Origin: Gnetum montanum
Lineage: Eukaryota; Streptophyta; Gnetopsida; Gnetales; Gnetaceae
NCBI GenBank assembly: GCA_015680685.1
Contig: MNCI01007925.1
Coordinates: 1-27,213 of the forward strand
Reading direction: 5' to 3'
Length of the DNA: 27,213 nucleotides
In this document: one piece after another, positions 1-9,839 of the stretch
Numbering within the stretch: the stretch's first letter is position 1
Layout: every line of letters starts with the position of its first letter
Notes under the pieces: generated by a model
Told to the model about the DNA's origin: nothing
Databases searched by the model: none
Seen by the model: only the letters and a program-made list of their open reading frames with translations
Position numbers and translations under genes: made by a program

Positions 1-199
1 CTTCTCCCCATTGATGTTTTCAAGCTAAGGGGTGGAAGTCGATGACGCTCATATTCTAATGTATCTATGCTTTCGTTGTTGGCATGGGTTATTTCCCCAG
101 TTCGTTCCATGCATATTGGTTTGCTCTTTCGACTAGTTGTCAACCACAGGGTGTCTACTACTTGTGTGGTTGCTACATACAGGCATCTTTGTCTCAGAG

Positions 200-737
200 T
201 TTCAAGGGCACACCTGTTGCATGGAGAAGATGCCGAGCATTCCTCCATGTCATCACTCGATGAATCATTGTATGTGATGCATGGAACTTTCTTCTTCTTG
301 ATCTTTCCATAAATATTTACCTTAGATATCTCCAAGGAAAAATTGTGAATCCCTAGGCATGCATCTATTGTGCTTAGCCATGCCCTTCCCATTATAATTG
401 GGAAGTCCCCTTCATTGTTGTTAACTTCAATCACCAGGAAATCAGCTCAATATGACCAACCACACATAGTGGTAAACATTTCCTTCACCAATCCCAAGGG
501 AATGGTGATGGACTAGTAAGCCTGCTCCAGTTGAATGTTACTGTTCTTAAGTTGGGGCAGGTTCCAGGCTTGATACATCTCTCGTGAAATTAGGTTGACT
601 CCAAAACTTGAGTCAAGAAGAGCCTTATGTGGTCCGTTCCTGATGACTTGGAGGTAGATTAAGGAACTTCCAGGATCAGATAGTTTCTTGGGAAGGTAGC
701 ATACCTTGATCCAGTCGGTTACGATATGTGTTAACAT
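200..737 (-). pseudogene. retropepsin-like aspartic protease of the gypsy element
   Basis: This is the protease that would process the Gag-Pol polyprotein. Reading the minus strand from 737, residues around 40-50 give ALLDSSFGVNLIS, in the place of the ALLDTGASVNLI catalytic loop of plant Ty3 proteases. The second conserved block, FPIIMGRAWLSTIDACLG, lies at about 410-355 and matches the usual ILGRPWL..ID flap region. It is followed by a Lys-rich, then acidic Ser/Asp/Glu-rich tail (about 310-240). The catalytic D-T/S-G is changed to D-S-S, and an internal stop separates the two halves, so the enzyme is inactive. It lies downstream of gag in the same orientation, as expected for gag-pro. Confidence 0.8.
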
Positions 738-739
738 AA

Positions 740-1640
740 CCGTATGCGTTAAGCTCTATTGTTGGACTAAAGGGAGCACCGAAGCCTTGTGTGTTGGAGG
801 AGTGATCACAGACTCAACTGCTTGTTGTTGTGAGAGCTTGTCTGGGCTTTTGGTTCTGAAGAAAGGCCTTCTCTTTTTGTGGTTGTCAAAACCAGCAATG
901 GTTTGAATGTTTACAATGCTCGTAGCATTTCGTTTCTGTGGTTGAGTGGGGAGTTCCCCTTACACTTTTGGAGTAGGAGGTGTTATGGGAACTACCGGTG
1001 GAAGAGGTGCGGATGGATTAGGAGGATGGTATGGGTATGGAGCATCTCCCAGAGGAGAAGGAGTCATTCTAAAGTACTCCCAAACTTGGTAGTGATGGTG
1101 GGGAGTTGTGTGACCCATGGAGTCACTTGGAGAAATTGGCTGCTACACGTAGTATCCATATCGGTCTAGCTGGCAGTAAGGGTATTGATGTTTAGGCGGT
1201 GGCATCCCCCATGACTGTGGCTATTGCCACTACTGATGTTGCCTGATGGCTTGTGATGGAGTTCCACTTGGATAGTACATCAATGGTTGGTGGAACTATC
1301 TTGGGTTACCTTAAGGATAAAGTAACCTTCAAGGTGTCTGCCGTTGGTTAAGTCTCGGGTTAAGTGCATACACCCTAAACTCTTGTAGATGTGAGATGAT
1401 TGGACAACTTCCCTTGGGATGGTCATATTAGCAGATCTCACATCCACCGTCATTTTCTGTGTCCAAATCCGCAACCTCATCGGAGATAATATTTTCCCCT
1501 TACCCTTGTCACGTACAAGGCTAGAACCTCTCTGCTTTTTCTTATCTTTGTCACTACTTCATTCCTCCTTAGACTCCTCTACAATTTTCAGGACAAGTTC
1601 AAGTCTACTATCCAAGGAGTCCTGTATCTGATCTACCTTA
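740..1640 (-). pseudogene. gag C-terminal linker, Pro/His/Tyr-rich
   Basis: The minus strand between gag core and protease reads as low-complexity protein: at about 1130-970 it is rich in Pro, His and Tyr, with runs such as PYPYHPPNPSAPLPPVV. At about 1640-1440 it is charged and Lys/Glu/Asp-rich with helical character (for example VVAKVDQIQDSL). Such disordered linkers commonly join capsid to protease in plant gypsy polyproteins. I see no intact CCHC zinc knuckle. The frame is broken by several stops, and open stretches on the opposite strand here are shadows of this composition. Confidence 0.55.
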
Positions 1641-2335
1641 GCCACCACTTCTATTGTTAGCTTCTGAAGCAACAAGGTTTTCCTATTCACCAACTCTTCG
1701 AGTGGTGACTCATCCTCTTCATCGCAAAATCTCACTACCTTCTTTCAGAGGGAGGGATCACGGTTATATTCTTCCGCACTCTCTCTTTTTTGTAGCTCCC
1801 CTTCTTCTTTGGTGACTTGCTCCAACAAGCAATGAATTTCATGGGATCAAAGTTCTAATAGTCTCCCTTGGGCATAAGTCCCAAGGGTTCTCCTAGTTTC
1901 ATACCTTAGCCCATCCACGATGTGGCAGAGTTGATCCTGTTGTGCGTAACCATGGCCTGGGAAACAATGTAATAACGCATAGTAGCGGCCCATGGTAGCA
2001 TCCAAGGGTTCATGAGTACCTTGCTTCCATCCTTGGATCTGCTTATGCAAATTAGACACTCTGGAGTATGTTTGATATTTATCATTGAAGAGTTCTAACA
2101 TCGTACTCCACCTCCTAATGATTTCCAGTTCTAAGGACTGGTACCAACTCTTTGCTTCCTTGATGAGTGTTCTGGGAAACAACTTTAGTTTCTACCACTT
2201 GTTCTCTATGTTTTGCAAGGCGTAGGCATCGTGGAATGCCTGTAAATGATTTTTTAGATCAGCATTATATCCCTCCTCAAAGCGTGGGATGTTATTCATG
2301 TCTAAGCGCTTGATTCGATTATCTTTTAAATGCCT
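1640..2335 (-). pseudogene. retrotransposon Gag capsid domain
   Basis: This forms the structural particle protein of the element. The longest open part (2182-1847, 111 codons) has the retrotrans_gag pattern: LIKEAKSWYQSLELEIIRRW, then LELFNDKYQ and a helical LHKQIQGWKQGTHEPLDATMGRY, ending with LCHIVDGL and YETRRTL. That is the usual A..WY..L....I..W..L...F...Y, Q...E, GL....R order. Upstream codons to about 2335 continue the frame with a few stops (including a segment beginning RLDMNNIPRFEEGYNADL after allowing one stop). Downstream the coding becomes Glu/Lys-rich to about 1640. The family call is firm, but the copy is clearly a pseudogene. Confidence 0.82.
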
Positions 2336-2339
2336 TGTT

Positions 2340-3082
2340 GGTATTCTCACTGCCACTGTTATATTTAGCATGCTTTGAGTGGCAAGTAGGGGTTCATCAT
2401 GATCATCTCTTTCATGACATCTATGATGTCTACGTTGTTCCCTACTTTCCCTTCATTCATGCCCTTATCCTCGCTCTCGACTCTCTCGTCGAAGTCTCTC
2501 ATTTTTCCTACCTCTATCCTCACTGTTATGCTCTCGATGGCTGTGCCCTAATGTGGAAGGAGAGGGTGAATGATGTGAAGAAGGGGAAGAAGAAGGAGAA
2601 CCATTACCATGATGATGTTTCTTACCTTCTCTTCTGTGTCTTCGGCCCCGGTCATGATGACGATCTCAATGCCTGTCCTTGTCATGTGTTGTGGTTTCCT
2701 TAGTGAACAGTTGGTGTTCACGGGGATCAAAACTAGGGTTATGTATCATGGAGCATAGGTTCTAATACCTTACCTCCTCACTATCGTTAGGAGGTGGAAC
2801 ATATTTCGATATAGAACCCGTTATGAGTGGTTCACCATCTTCTATTTCACTTAGGACGTGCGGGACCTCTTTGCCCTTCAACAATGTATGATGGATCTCC
2901 TGCCTTGAGTCCCTCATACGTTGTACAGCTGTGGGATAGTAATCCCTCATGTCAAAATCTTCTATGACGTATTCAGCATAAAGCTGAGTCATGCCAATCT
3001 GTGCCAAAGCACGGAGGAGCATGTTAGGAACAACACGATCTAGATGTATCACTATGTTACCCTGCAAATCTCTCCAGCACAT
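2340..3082 (-). pseudogene. N-terminal part of gag ORF with His/Arg/Ser-rich stretch
   Basis: An open segment of 106 codons (3082-2762) begins at the first reasonable ATG downstream of the PBS. It encodes a mixed-charge protein (MCWRDLQGNIVIHLDR..., ..YVIEDFDMRDYYPTAVQR...) that I do not recognise as a named domain. Next on the minus strand (2720-2340) comes a stretch rich in His, Arg, Ser and Pro with an RS-like character, interrupted by stops. From its position between leader and capsid domain I infer that both belong to the gag polyprotein, perhaps a disordered RNA-binding N-terminal region. Starting at 3082 is a choice of position, not supported by homology. Confidence 0.5.
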
Positions 3083-3378
3083 CTGTTCATCCTAATGGAG
3101 GATAAAAAGTAAAATTGGGTATATACTCTTCAGGATGAGTATATTCCACCCTATATTGTTGAGGAACTGGCTAATTTAGGTTATGTGTTTTAGACTACCG
3201 ATTGTTCTTTGTATGATCTTTATGGTGTAATGCTCGTGTTCGAAGAAGAAGACATGTCTATTATTTAGTGTGCTATTTAACTGTTATATAAATTTTCATT
3301 AATTAACCTTAAGGTTCTTTTAAGCTCCCAACAATGTGAATGATCTCTTATGTTCTACTTTGTGTGCAAACACTTAGT

Positions 3379-3395
3379 CCATGGCAATGGCGCCA
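3379..3395 (-). other. primer-binding site, tRNA-Asp type
   Basis: The plus strand reads CCATGGCAATGGCGCCA, which agrees at 14 of 17 positions with the 3' end of plant tRNA-Asp (CCCCGGCAACGGCGCCA). On the minus strand this is TGGCGCCATTGCC..., the minus-strand DNA primer site, one base away from the LTR terminus at 3397. This fixes the orientation of the element and the inner LTR boundary. Confidence 0.85.
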
Positions 3396-4102
3396 ATGAT
3401 GAGTGGCGAGCTACCCCTACACTCAACCATACGAATACGAGCGTAACACACGTGATCCAGTCGAACTCCGCAGACTAAGTGCCTACACGCCTCATGGAAC
3501 ACTTAAGGTTAATTATTTGTTGTCTTCCCAGACTTACTTGTAGTTGTCATCGTGTATGGTTAAGTAAGTCTGAGGTATATGATTTTTATGTCTTTTCAGT
3601 TTTATCTCCTATGCTAGTGAGGTGAAGGGTTGAAGAGACTAATTACTAACTTTAACTAACTAACTAAGTCTAAATTAACCTAGTGTCAGCATCCTTTCCC
3701 ACTTACCGTTCACACCCTGAACCAATGAAACCTTGGTTACCAAATGCTAATCATTGCTGGGATCGCCAAGCGTAACGCACGTGCTCGAAGCAGTTGTACT
3801 AAGGAACTTAACTAGGAGAGAAGGGTTGAGAGAGATTTAATCACTAATAAAGCATGTAAATGATAAACAGTAAATAAAAGTCCTATTTAGCCTATTCCAT
3901 GCACTGCAAGGTTTATCCAAGATGTTTGTCTTTATTGCTGTACACAAACATGTGTTCAGGTACAATATTTGCTCGAATAAAGATCCGTTCACTTTGGAGC
4001 TCCTACTGCGAGCACATGGAAAATATTCTATCTCTGGATAGGTAAAACTACTAGAGTTTCACTAAGGGTCTAGATCTAGATGAGAAAACAAGGGAGAGTC
4101 AC

Positions 4103-4111
4103 TTATTTATA
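4103..4111 (-). promoter_or_regulatory. LTR TATA box
   Basis: Plus-strand TTATTTATA is TATAAATAA on the minus strand. It sits about 700 bases upstream of the PBS, at the expected U3/R position, with the AATATC motif array directly upstream in transcriptional sense. Confidence 0.55.
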
Positions 4112-4128
4112 GACTTGGTGACAGATCA

Positions 4129-4220
4129 CAATATCACGTACACGATATCGTGGGGGACAACGTGATATTGCATGGCCGCAATATCGCGTGGGATGCAATA
4201 TCGCAGCCCATGTGATATTG
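4129..4220. repeat. alternating CAATATC(A/G)C / GTGATATTG motif array in U3
   Basis: Six copies of a 9-12 base motif centred on ATATC lie within 92 bases: CAATATCAC at 4129, the perfect palindrome CACGATATCGTG at 4141-4152, GTGATATTG at 4162, CAATATCGC at 4179 and 4196, and GTGATATTG at 4212. Orientations alternate. The array sits immediately upstream of the minus-strand TATA box, where enhancer elements of LTRs lie. Confidence 0.7.
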
Positions 4221-4330
4221 TGTCCCATCAGTAGGCCATCTCACATCTCGATTTCAGCAATCCTTTCTATAGTCCATCTCACCTCATTATATATTTAATC
4301 ATAACTTGTGCTTTTGTAAAATATAGCATT

Positions 4331-5417
4331 AATTTCCCAATATGGTGATAGTAACATGTATGTTTTTCTAGACAAGTATGTCATACATTCAACTCCTTGA
4401 GTACCTAAGGACACTTTTAGGCTTGGTTATATAAGAGTACTAAGGGTTGAAGCCTACTTTGGGGAGGATCCACTTGTATAAATTTTTTATTTCATACTTG
4501 CCAAGCAATTCCACATCATCTTGTGCCTCCCAAAAGATCTAATAAACTTCCCATATCATTTAATAATCTGTCCATACATCAAAAATTCATTATCCATTTC
4601 TTGTCCATACCATAAAATTCCATTCCTTGAGATTCCTTGTTCATAAAACTTGAACACAAAATTATTAAAAACTATGCATCACTCATGGCTCATGATCCTC
4701 TAGACAAGCTTTACATCTTCTATACATTTCATCTGACTCATTTTTTCAAGAAAAATCAATGAAAAATTTAAACTTTTTAATAGTGATGTCATAGTTACAA
4801 TGTCATAGGCACCTATGATGTTGTATCTATGATGTCTGGTCTACGATGTCATGCATATAAAAATATTATATATATGCATGGGAGTTAGAGAAATTCTTCA
4901 CTTCCTCATTTTGTAACAAAAGTGTTTTTGTAGTTTTTTTCATAACACTTGCACACTAGCTTTCAAAGGCCATAACTTTGCCCTTGTAACACTGATTATC
5001 AAAATTCTTAAATCCTATTGATCATAGAGCACTCAACTTAGTCATGGAGAGAAGGGATGCATTATGTGATATGAGCAAAAATTTGAAAAGTTGAACCAAA
5101 AATTATTAACACCAGAAGATACTATAAAGGTAAGTACAAAGAAATAATAAGAATGTTAACGTTAATTAATCAAACTAAGGACAGAAAGATTTAGATCATG
5201 CTCCTAATAGACCATACCAACTATTTTAGGCCATAATATGCAAGAAAACAATAAGAAGGTCATAAGTAACTAAAGAATATAATACCTAAGAGGTTCCTTT
5301 ATTGCATATGTTTCTAAGTCTATAATCATAATATGATAAGAACTTAATCTAACCAAGAGTATGAGAAGGATTAAGAATAATTAAGCATCGATGAAAAAAT
5401 TTTGATAATCCTAATAA
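4331..5417. other. AT-rich non-coding stretch with one promoter-like block
   Basis: No coding sequence is supported. At 4786-4856 there is a run of short related words (TGATGTCATAG, AATGTCATAG, TATGATGTTG, TATGATGTC, CGATGTCATG). A TATA-like CATATAAAAATATTATATATAT follows at 4855-4876. The organisation resembles the motif array plus TATA of the LTRs in this window, so it may be the U3 of another, unaligned LTR on the plus strand. The rest looks like old AT-rich repeat debris. Confidence 0.4.
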
Positions 5418-5645
5418 ATGGTCTTAAAGAGGATACAAAAAGAGGACCATCGCAACCTGGAAGTTGTAAAGACGCAACTCAAAGCATCCCCAATATGGCC
5501 CATACTAACCAATGGTGGAGAATGGAACTTAGGAGAAACATATCAATTTTGGCAAAATAAAGAGGCCAATGAAACAATTAAAATTGAAGGAGTCTTTGTG
5601 CCATACTTAGTAGAGAGGACATATAGAACAAGAAGACAAGGATAG
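5418..5645 (+). pseudogene. C-terminal tail of an LTR-element ORF of unknown function
   Basis: This is a 75-codon open segment with a genuine-looking amino-acid composition. It contains SPIWPILTNGGEWNLGETYQF, Lys-rich NKEANETIKIEGVF, and ends VPYLVERTYRTRRQG before a stop. A purine-rich tract and an LTR follow within 50-60 bases. That position is the 3' end of an element's internal region. A weakly similar pattern (W..L....W.......K....K+..+F.+P) occurs at about 11800-11680 on the minus strand, also directly before an LTR of the same family. I infer that both are ends of the same extra ORF. I cannot name the domain. Confidence 0.45.
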
Positions 5646-5673
5646 AAGAGGGGAAACTTTCCATGAGCCTGAC

Positions 5674-5690
5674 GACAAAGGGAAGAAACT
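5674..5690 (+). other. probable polypurine tract
   Basis: A purine run around ACAAAGGGAAGAAAC lies just upstream of the sequence homologous to the LTR U3. The equivalent position of the 10497 LTR has AAAAAGGGAT on its sense strand. An alternative purine run, GAAGAGGGGAAA, lies at 5646-5657, so the exact U3 boundary is not fixed. Confidence 0.4.
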
Positions 5691-6855
5691 AATGGAAGAG
5701 CCACCATTGCCTAAAATACAAACTACATCAAACCATTTCAAATTATTTTTTGTCATGTAACTATGTCATGTTTTCTACACATCACTATAGCACTTAGAGT
5801 CAGTTAGTACTTAGAGTCAATTAATAATCTCATACCTTTTCAATTTTGTAAAAAATTCTTAGTCCTATCTTGTTAACTTGAGGATAAGTTTTTAGATAGT
5901 CATGGCACTTTGATGAATCATAAATTGGCTGAGATATCATAGATGCTACATCACATATGCATTGTAGCATCCTTGTTGGTGCATCTTAATTGGCTACTAC
6001 GTTGTAAATGCTACATCCCATCTACAATGTTCTAGATGCGATGTCGCAACTATTTTGCAATATCGTAAATGCGATGTCGTAATTATAATAAATGCCTATA
6101 AATATAAGACTTATTTCATATATTAGACACCTTTCGGCCATTTAGTAACTGAACTCTATCAATTTTTTTTCCATAACTTAGCAATAGAGAGTGAATGCCC
6201 ACATTATGGTGTAAAGTAGTTGTTCAGAATCTTTATTTGAGTAAAATGTACCTGGAAATAGTTCATGTTCAAACATAAAGATTGAGATTTCTTTTCATCA
6301 TTGCAAAATCCACTTAGTTTTACTATTTTACAAAGCATAGTTTTTACTATTTTCTTACTTTAATCATTTACATTTCCAAGTACTTTACTTTCTTGTTTAT
6401 TAGTAAAGTGAAATGAAGGTGATTAGTTTCAAGCATTTAAGTGTAATCATTTGGTAATCCTTGTTGGTTCACCGAGTAGCATAATGCTTGGTAAAATAGT
6501 AATGATTACATGAGCCCAAGGTATGTATGGTAAGCCAGGATTGGATGCTTATTGCTCTAGGCTAGAGAAAATTTACATTTCCATCCTTACTTAGATTTAG
6601 ATTTCTATTCTCAACTTCCATCATGTTCACAACTAGTAGTATTAAATGTCAAACAACATCAATTATCATATACCTCACTTTGAACAAAACCATACATGAC
6701 AAAGCTACCACTAGTTTAAGTGCAAAGACAACATCTTATGATGAATGCTTAATAATTTAGATGCCACAACTAGTCCCATCCATAAAATTCAACTAGATTG
6801 TGCATAAACCCTTGTGATTCGTATGGTTGGATGTAGGGGTACCTGCTGCTCATCA
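5690..6855 (+). repeat. LTR copy 3, plus-strand orientation (3' LTR)
   Basis: The reverse complement starts TGATGAGC at 6855 and continues collinear with the LTRs at 3397 and 10497 (GGTACCCCTACATCCAACCATACGAAT...). Upstream, the U3 matches the 10497 copy on the opposite strand: words such as CAATTTATGATTCATCA, AAAACTTATCCT and AAGGTATGAGATTATTAA have counterparts there. A TATA-like TATAAATA lies at 6097-6104, and a motif array precedes it (5938-6080). No PBS follows, so this is the 3' LTR of an element whose body is mostly missing, or an LTR separated from it. Confidence 0.7.
5938..6080. repeat. GATGC(T/G)A..TC motif array in U3 of LTR copy 3
   Basis: Variations of ATGCTACATC, GCATTGTAGCATC, ATGCGATGTCGCAA, GCAATATCGTAA and GCGATGTCGTAA recur within about 140 bases directly upstream of TATAAATA at 6097. 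The motif differs from the one in LTR copy 1, but the position relative to the TATA box is the same. Confidence 0.6.
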
Positions 6856-6919
6856 TCTAGGAATGCATAAATCCTTGTGATTTATATGGTTTAGATGTAA
6901 GGGTACCTGCCACTCATCA
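6800..6919 (+). repeat. tandem duplication of the LTR terminus
   Basis: The last 56 or so bases of the LTR (6800-6855: GCATAAACCCTTGTGATT...GGTACCTGCTGCTCATCA) are repeated with several substitutions at 6864-6919 (GCATAAATCCTTGTGATT...GGTACCTGCCACTCATCA). Both copies end in TCATCA, the LTR terminus. Confidence 0.75.
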
Positions 6920-6921
6920 TA

Positions 6922-7705
6922 TAGGCTCTCTAGCAACTTGTTGATGTCAATTTCAGCACTCAAAAATATGATTTAAGCAATTTCAAAGGTAACTATATCA
7001 CTTTTGAAGGTAACAATGTCATTGTCAGCATCATCACAATATGATGTCATCTCCATCCCATGTGCTTGAAACTAATATTTGACACCTTTGCTATGGCTCT
7101 ATAGGCTCCTCAACATCATGCAGACGTCATTCCATTACATTTTAACTTCAACTTTGCCATCTCCAAGAGCAACATTATCAAACTGGGAAAAATTAAAAAC
7201 TTTCTCAAAGTCCCATTGATGTTGGCACTAACATCAATGCTAGCACTAGAAAGATCCATAGTTTGACCTCCTTGACTATCACATTCAACATTCTATAGCA
7301 TTCGTTAATCTCATGGGCCTCTTGGCATCATCTTGGCAGAATCTAACTTTAGTTTGGATGTCAAACGTAGCATCATGGAATCATCATTTCATCTTGGTTA
7401 AAATGTAAGGATTTTCTCTAAGTATGGATGATGGTGGGTAGGTTCTTGGAGATCAAGAGTGTGCGTAGTAGACCTTCCAACATCAATAGTGTGCTTCATG
7501 GCCACCTACAGATCCTTCTAACATCATCATTAGCACCAATGCATCATTCACATTAGTCCTACATCTTTGGCATTAGTAGTAAGCACTTAGAAATTTTTCT
7601 ATAGCTGGGTCATCTTTTAGAATTAGATCTTTTTTTACTCCAATGTCAATGATAGAAAACTTAGCTAAAACAACACCATTTCAGCCCCAAAATGATCCTA
7701 GATAG
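6922..7705 (-). pseudogene. decayed coding sequence of unknown function
   Basis: The minus strand from about 7705 to 6922 contains protein-like stretches broken by a few stops. They include VVLAKFSIIDIGVKKDLILK and IEKFLSAYY near 7690-7600, and FEKVFNFSQFDNVALGDGKV near 7220. Near 7060-6960 come FQAHGMEMTSYCDDADNDIV and TFKSDIVTFEIA, then INKLLESLYDEW at the left end. The last segment keeps one frame for about 100 codons. The coding runs straight into the LTR terminus at 6919, so it was probably cut by that LTR. I recognise no family. It could be an old gag-like or host-derived ORF. Confidence 0.4.
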
Positions 7706-8200
7706 TTCCTCTGACTTCTGCATCCACCTACCTACCTTTCAAAGGCTTTAAATCATTCATCAAACTCATATTTTTCTATCAAATTAAGCTTAACTATTAA
7801 TTTTTTCTATTTTTACGTTTTTGCAAACACTTGTAGTTTTAGCCCTCCATAGAAGGGAAATGTTTTTTTTCATCAATAAAGCATCATTTTTTGCTTGGGA
7901 AGGGAATATAAACCATTTCTCCATATTATGATATCTCATAATTAATATTTTACACTTAGTTTACTCAAGTTTTTCACTTAATAGTTATTATATCTTCCCT
8001 ATCATATTTTATACTTAGTCCTTTTTTGAACTTTTCATAGTCATTTTTCTAGCATTTTGTGCTTAACTATTTTTTCGTATAATAATCCTAATGTTTTATT
8101 ACCTTCTTATCATTCCTAGTTTACATTTGATATGGCTAAGTCCACATTCAATTAAATACTTGTGCTCCTTTGTGCTATTATCATTGACTAAGTGTAGAAT
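7706..8200. other. AT-rich stretch without recognisable features
   Basis: I see no coding frame, repeat or RNA signature that I can support. It lies between the unknown decayed ORF and the chromovirus relic and may be the badly decayed gag region of the latter. Confidence 0.4.
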
Positions 8201-8489
8201 ACATCAAATTAAAGACCATTTATGATCATGTGCTATGCATCAACACATGAGTTCATGAAGGTTTTCCTACGAGGGTGTGAAGTAAATTTATGTAGGAACA
8301 AGGATGGTCAAACAAAATAGAAGAGTTGTAAATAATCCTATAATGGTTGGAAAGAATAGAAAAACTAGAAATAATTAAGGAAGAGGTGGATGACCTAGGA
8401 ACTAAGACTAGATCTGTGCTATACCAAGAAGAGATATAAAGGAACAAGTCAACACTATAGTTGAGACTGAAGGTATGCATTATACATAG

Positions 8490-9000
8490 CTTATCCTTAT
8501 TCTTTTCGATCTTGGAGCTAGCCATTTTTTCAATAATAGTCAAATAGTGGAAAGATTAAATTTTTCATATAAAAAACTAGAAATTCCATTATTTGTTCAA
8601 GCCATAGAACATAGTGAAATACATAGTAGAACATGAGTATAAGAAGCTTCCACTAAGAATACAAGATAAGAAGTGGAATGTATATTTATTTATTATGGGT
8701 TTAGGAGAATATGATATGATTTTTGTAATTGATTATTAAAGTAGCTATACTGGGTTTCTTTACTAGAAGTTTAAGATAGTTTAACTAGAGTCAAGAGATG
8801 GACAACAAGTCTTACTTATAGCTAAAGGAAGATCCATTAAGGTTTACTTAATTTCCTATAAGAATTTTATGAAAATGTCTAGAAATGAGCATATCTATTT
8901 TATGGTTGTTAAATCTGTAAATAAGAAAGATGATATAGTTGATAATCCAGAAGTCAATAAATTCCCCGATATGTTTACAAAAGAATTACTAGGTCTATAA
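8490..9000 (+). pseudogene. chromovirus aspartic protease and linker to RT
   Basis: At 8493-8545 the frame reads LILILFDLGASHFFNNSQIV, matching the VLFDSGATHSFIS active-site loop of chromoviral proteases. The catalytic D-S/T-G is now D-L-G (Asp codon at 8508). The second conserved block, GLGEYDMIFVIDY.SSYTGF, lies at 8698-8760, in place of EYDVILGMDWLS.Y.G. The connecting sequence to RT follows at 8815-8998, with VLLIAKGRSIKVYLISYKNF and NKFPDMFTKELLGL. Stops and Asp-loop changes rule out activity. Confidence 0.78.
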
Positions 9001-9149
9001 ACAATAAAGAGAAATAGAAGTAGAGATTTCTTTTAAACCAAGGACAAAACTAATTTTCAAGGCACCATATTAAATATCCCTAGTTGAGCTAGCAAAGCTT
9101 AAGATACATGTGTAAGAAATGTTGGTTAAAGGTCTTTTTTGAACTAGTA

Positions 9150-9700
9150 TTTCTTCTTAGGGTGCACTAATGTTATTTTTGAAAAAGAAAGATGGGAGTT
9201 TAAGGATATGCATTGACTATAGATAGTTGAATCAAGTTACTAATAACTTTTAATTTCCTCTACCTAGAATAGATGACTAACTTGATCAACTTAGGGATGT
9301 AGCAGTATTTTCCAAAATGAATTTAAAGTTTGGATATCATTAGCTCATAATTAAGAAGAATATGTTCTAAAGATTGCATTTAGAATAAGATATGGACACT
9401 ATGAATTCCTTATACTTTCATTTGGGCTTATGGATGCTCTTGTAATATTTATGCATTTAATGAATAGTGTATTTAGGACTTATTTCGATATATCCGTAAT
9501 AGTATTCATGGATGATATTTTGATATATTCTAAAAGTAAGGAAAAACATGTGAAGCATTTGATAAAAGTATTATAGCTCCTAGAAGAAAACTAATTGTGT
9601 GCTCAGGCATCAAAGTACTTATTTTGGTAAAAAGAAGTGCAATTTACTGATTACATAGTATCAAAAGTAGGAATAACAGTTCACCAAATGAAGACTCAAG
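9150..9700 (+). pseudogene. chromovirus reverse transcriptase
   Basis: Recognisable RT blocks appear in order. KKKDGSLRICIDYR is at 9181-9222, then LNQVT, FPLPRIDD, VAVFSKMNLKFGYH and RIRYGHYEFLILSFGL (near 9380-9427). FMHLMNSVFR and VIVFMDDILIYSKSK follow, with the catalytic FMDD aspartates at 9511-9516. These match the KKKDGS.RMCIDYR, VFSKIDL..GYHQ, RYGHYEF...PFGL and FIDDIL motifs of Ty3/gypsy RT. Stops such as YR.LN (Q to TAG) and at least one frame change between 9340 and 9390 show that it is inactive. Confidence 0.85.
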
Positions 9701-9839
9701 TGATTTTGGATTGATTAATGCCTCGTACTATAATAGAAGTAAGGAGTTTCATGGGGTTAGAAAGTTACTATTAAAGGTTTGTTAAAAATTTTACTAGAAT
9801 TGCATCCCCTTAAACCAAGATATTAAGGAAGGATTAATC

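Larger units (their letters stand above)
1..4330 (-). mobile_element. Ty3/gypsy (Athila-like) LTR retrotransposon, gag-pro half
   Basis: On the minus strand the order is LTR (from 3397 upward), PBS (3379-3395), gag (3082 to about 1640), a Pro-rich linker and a retropepsin (737 to about 200). This is the 5' half of a Ty3/gypsy element, and pol would lie beyond the left edge of the window. A tRNA-Asp primer is typical of Athila/Tat-type plant elements, which supports that lineage, but no RT is present to confirm it. All reading frames carry stops, mostly TAG and TAA explained by single transitions, so the copy is dead. The outer end of the LTR (U3 start) could not be fixed from one copy. Confidence 0.8.
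3397..4330 (-). repeat. 5' LTR, copy 1 of the LTR family (outer end uncertain)
   Basis: The LTR terminus, read on the plus strand, begins TGATGAGTGGCGAGC at 3397, next to the PBS. The following sequence is collinear with the LTRs at 10497 (same strand) and 6855 (opposite strand). Shared blocks include ACCCCTAC..CAACCATA.GAAT, ATGGTTAAGT, ATATGATTTTTA, CAAGGTTTATC, CGAATAAAGAT and CTCCTACTGC.AGCAC. A minus-strand TATA-like TATAAATAA lies at 4103-4111 with a motif array just upstream of it. Homology fades beyond about 4240, and the U3 start could be anywhere to about 4700. Confidence 0.75.

Noticed and set aside
67-312. Plus-strand 81-codon open frame as a gene
   Set aside because: The minus strand here encodes the tail of the retropepsin, and the plus-strand translation has no family character.
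4129-4220. CRISPR-like array
   Set aside because: The motifs are 9-12 bases, alternate in orientation, have irregular spacing and lie in the U3 of a plant LTR.
6920-6950. Primer-binding site after LTR copy 3
   Set aside because: TATAGGCTCTCTAGC does not match the tRNA-Asp or initiator tRNA-Met 3' ends well enough, so the LTR was treated as a 3' LTR.
8253-8543. 96-codon minus-strand open frame as a gene
   Set aside because: It is antisense to the chromovirus protease region, whose plus-strand motifs are recognisable.
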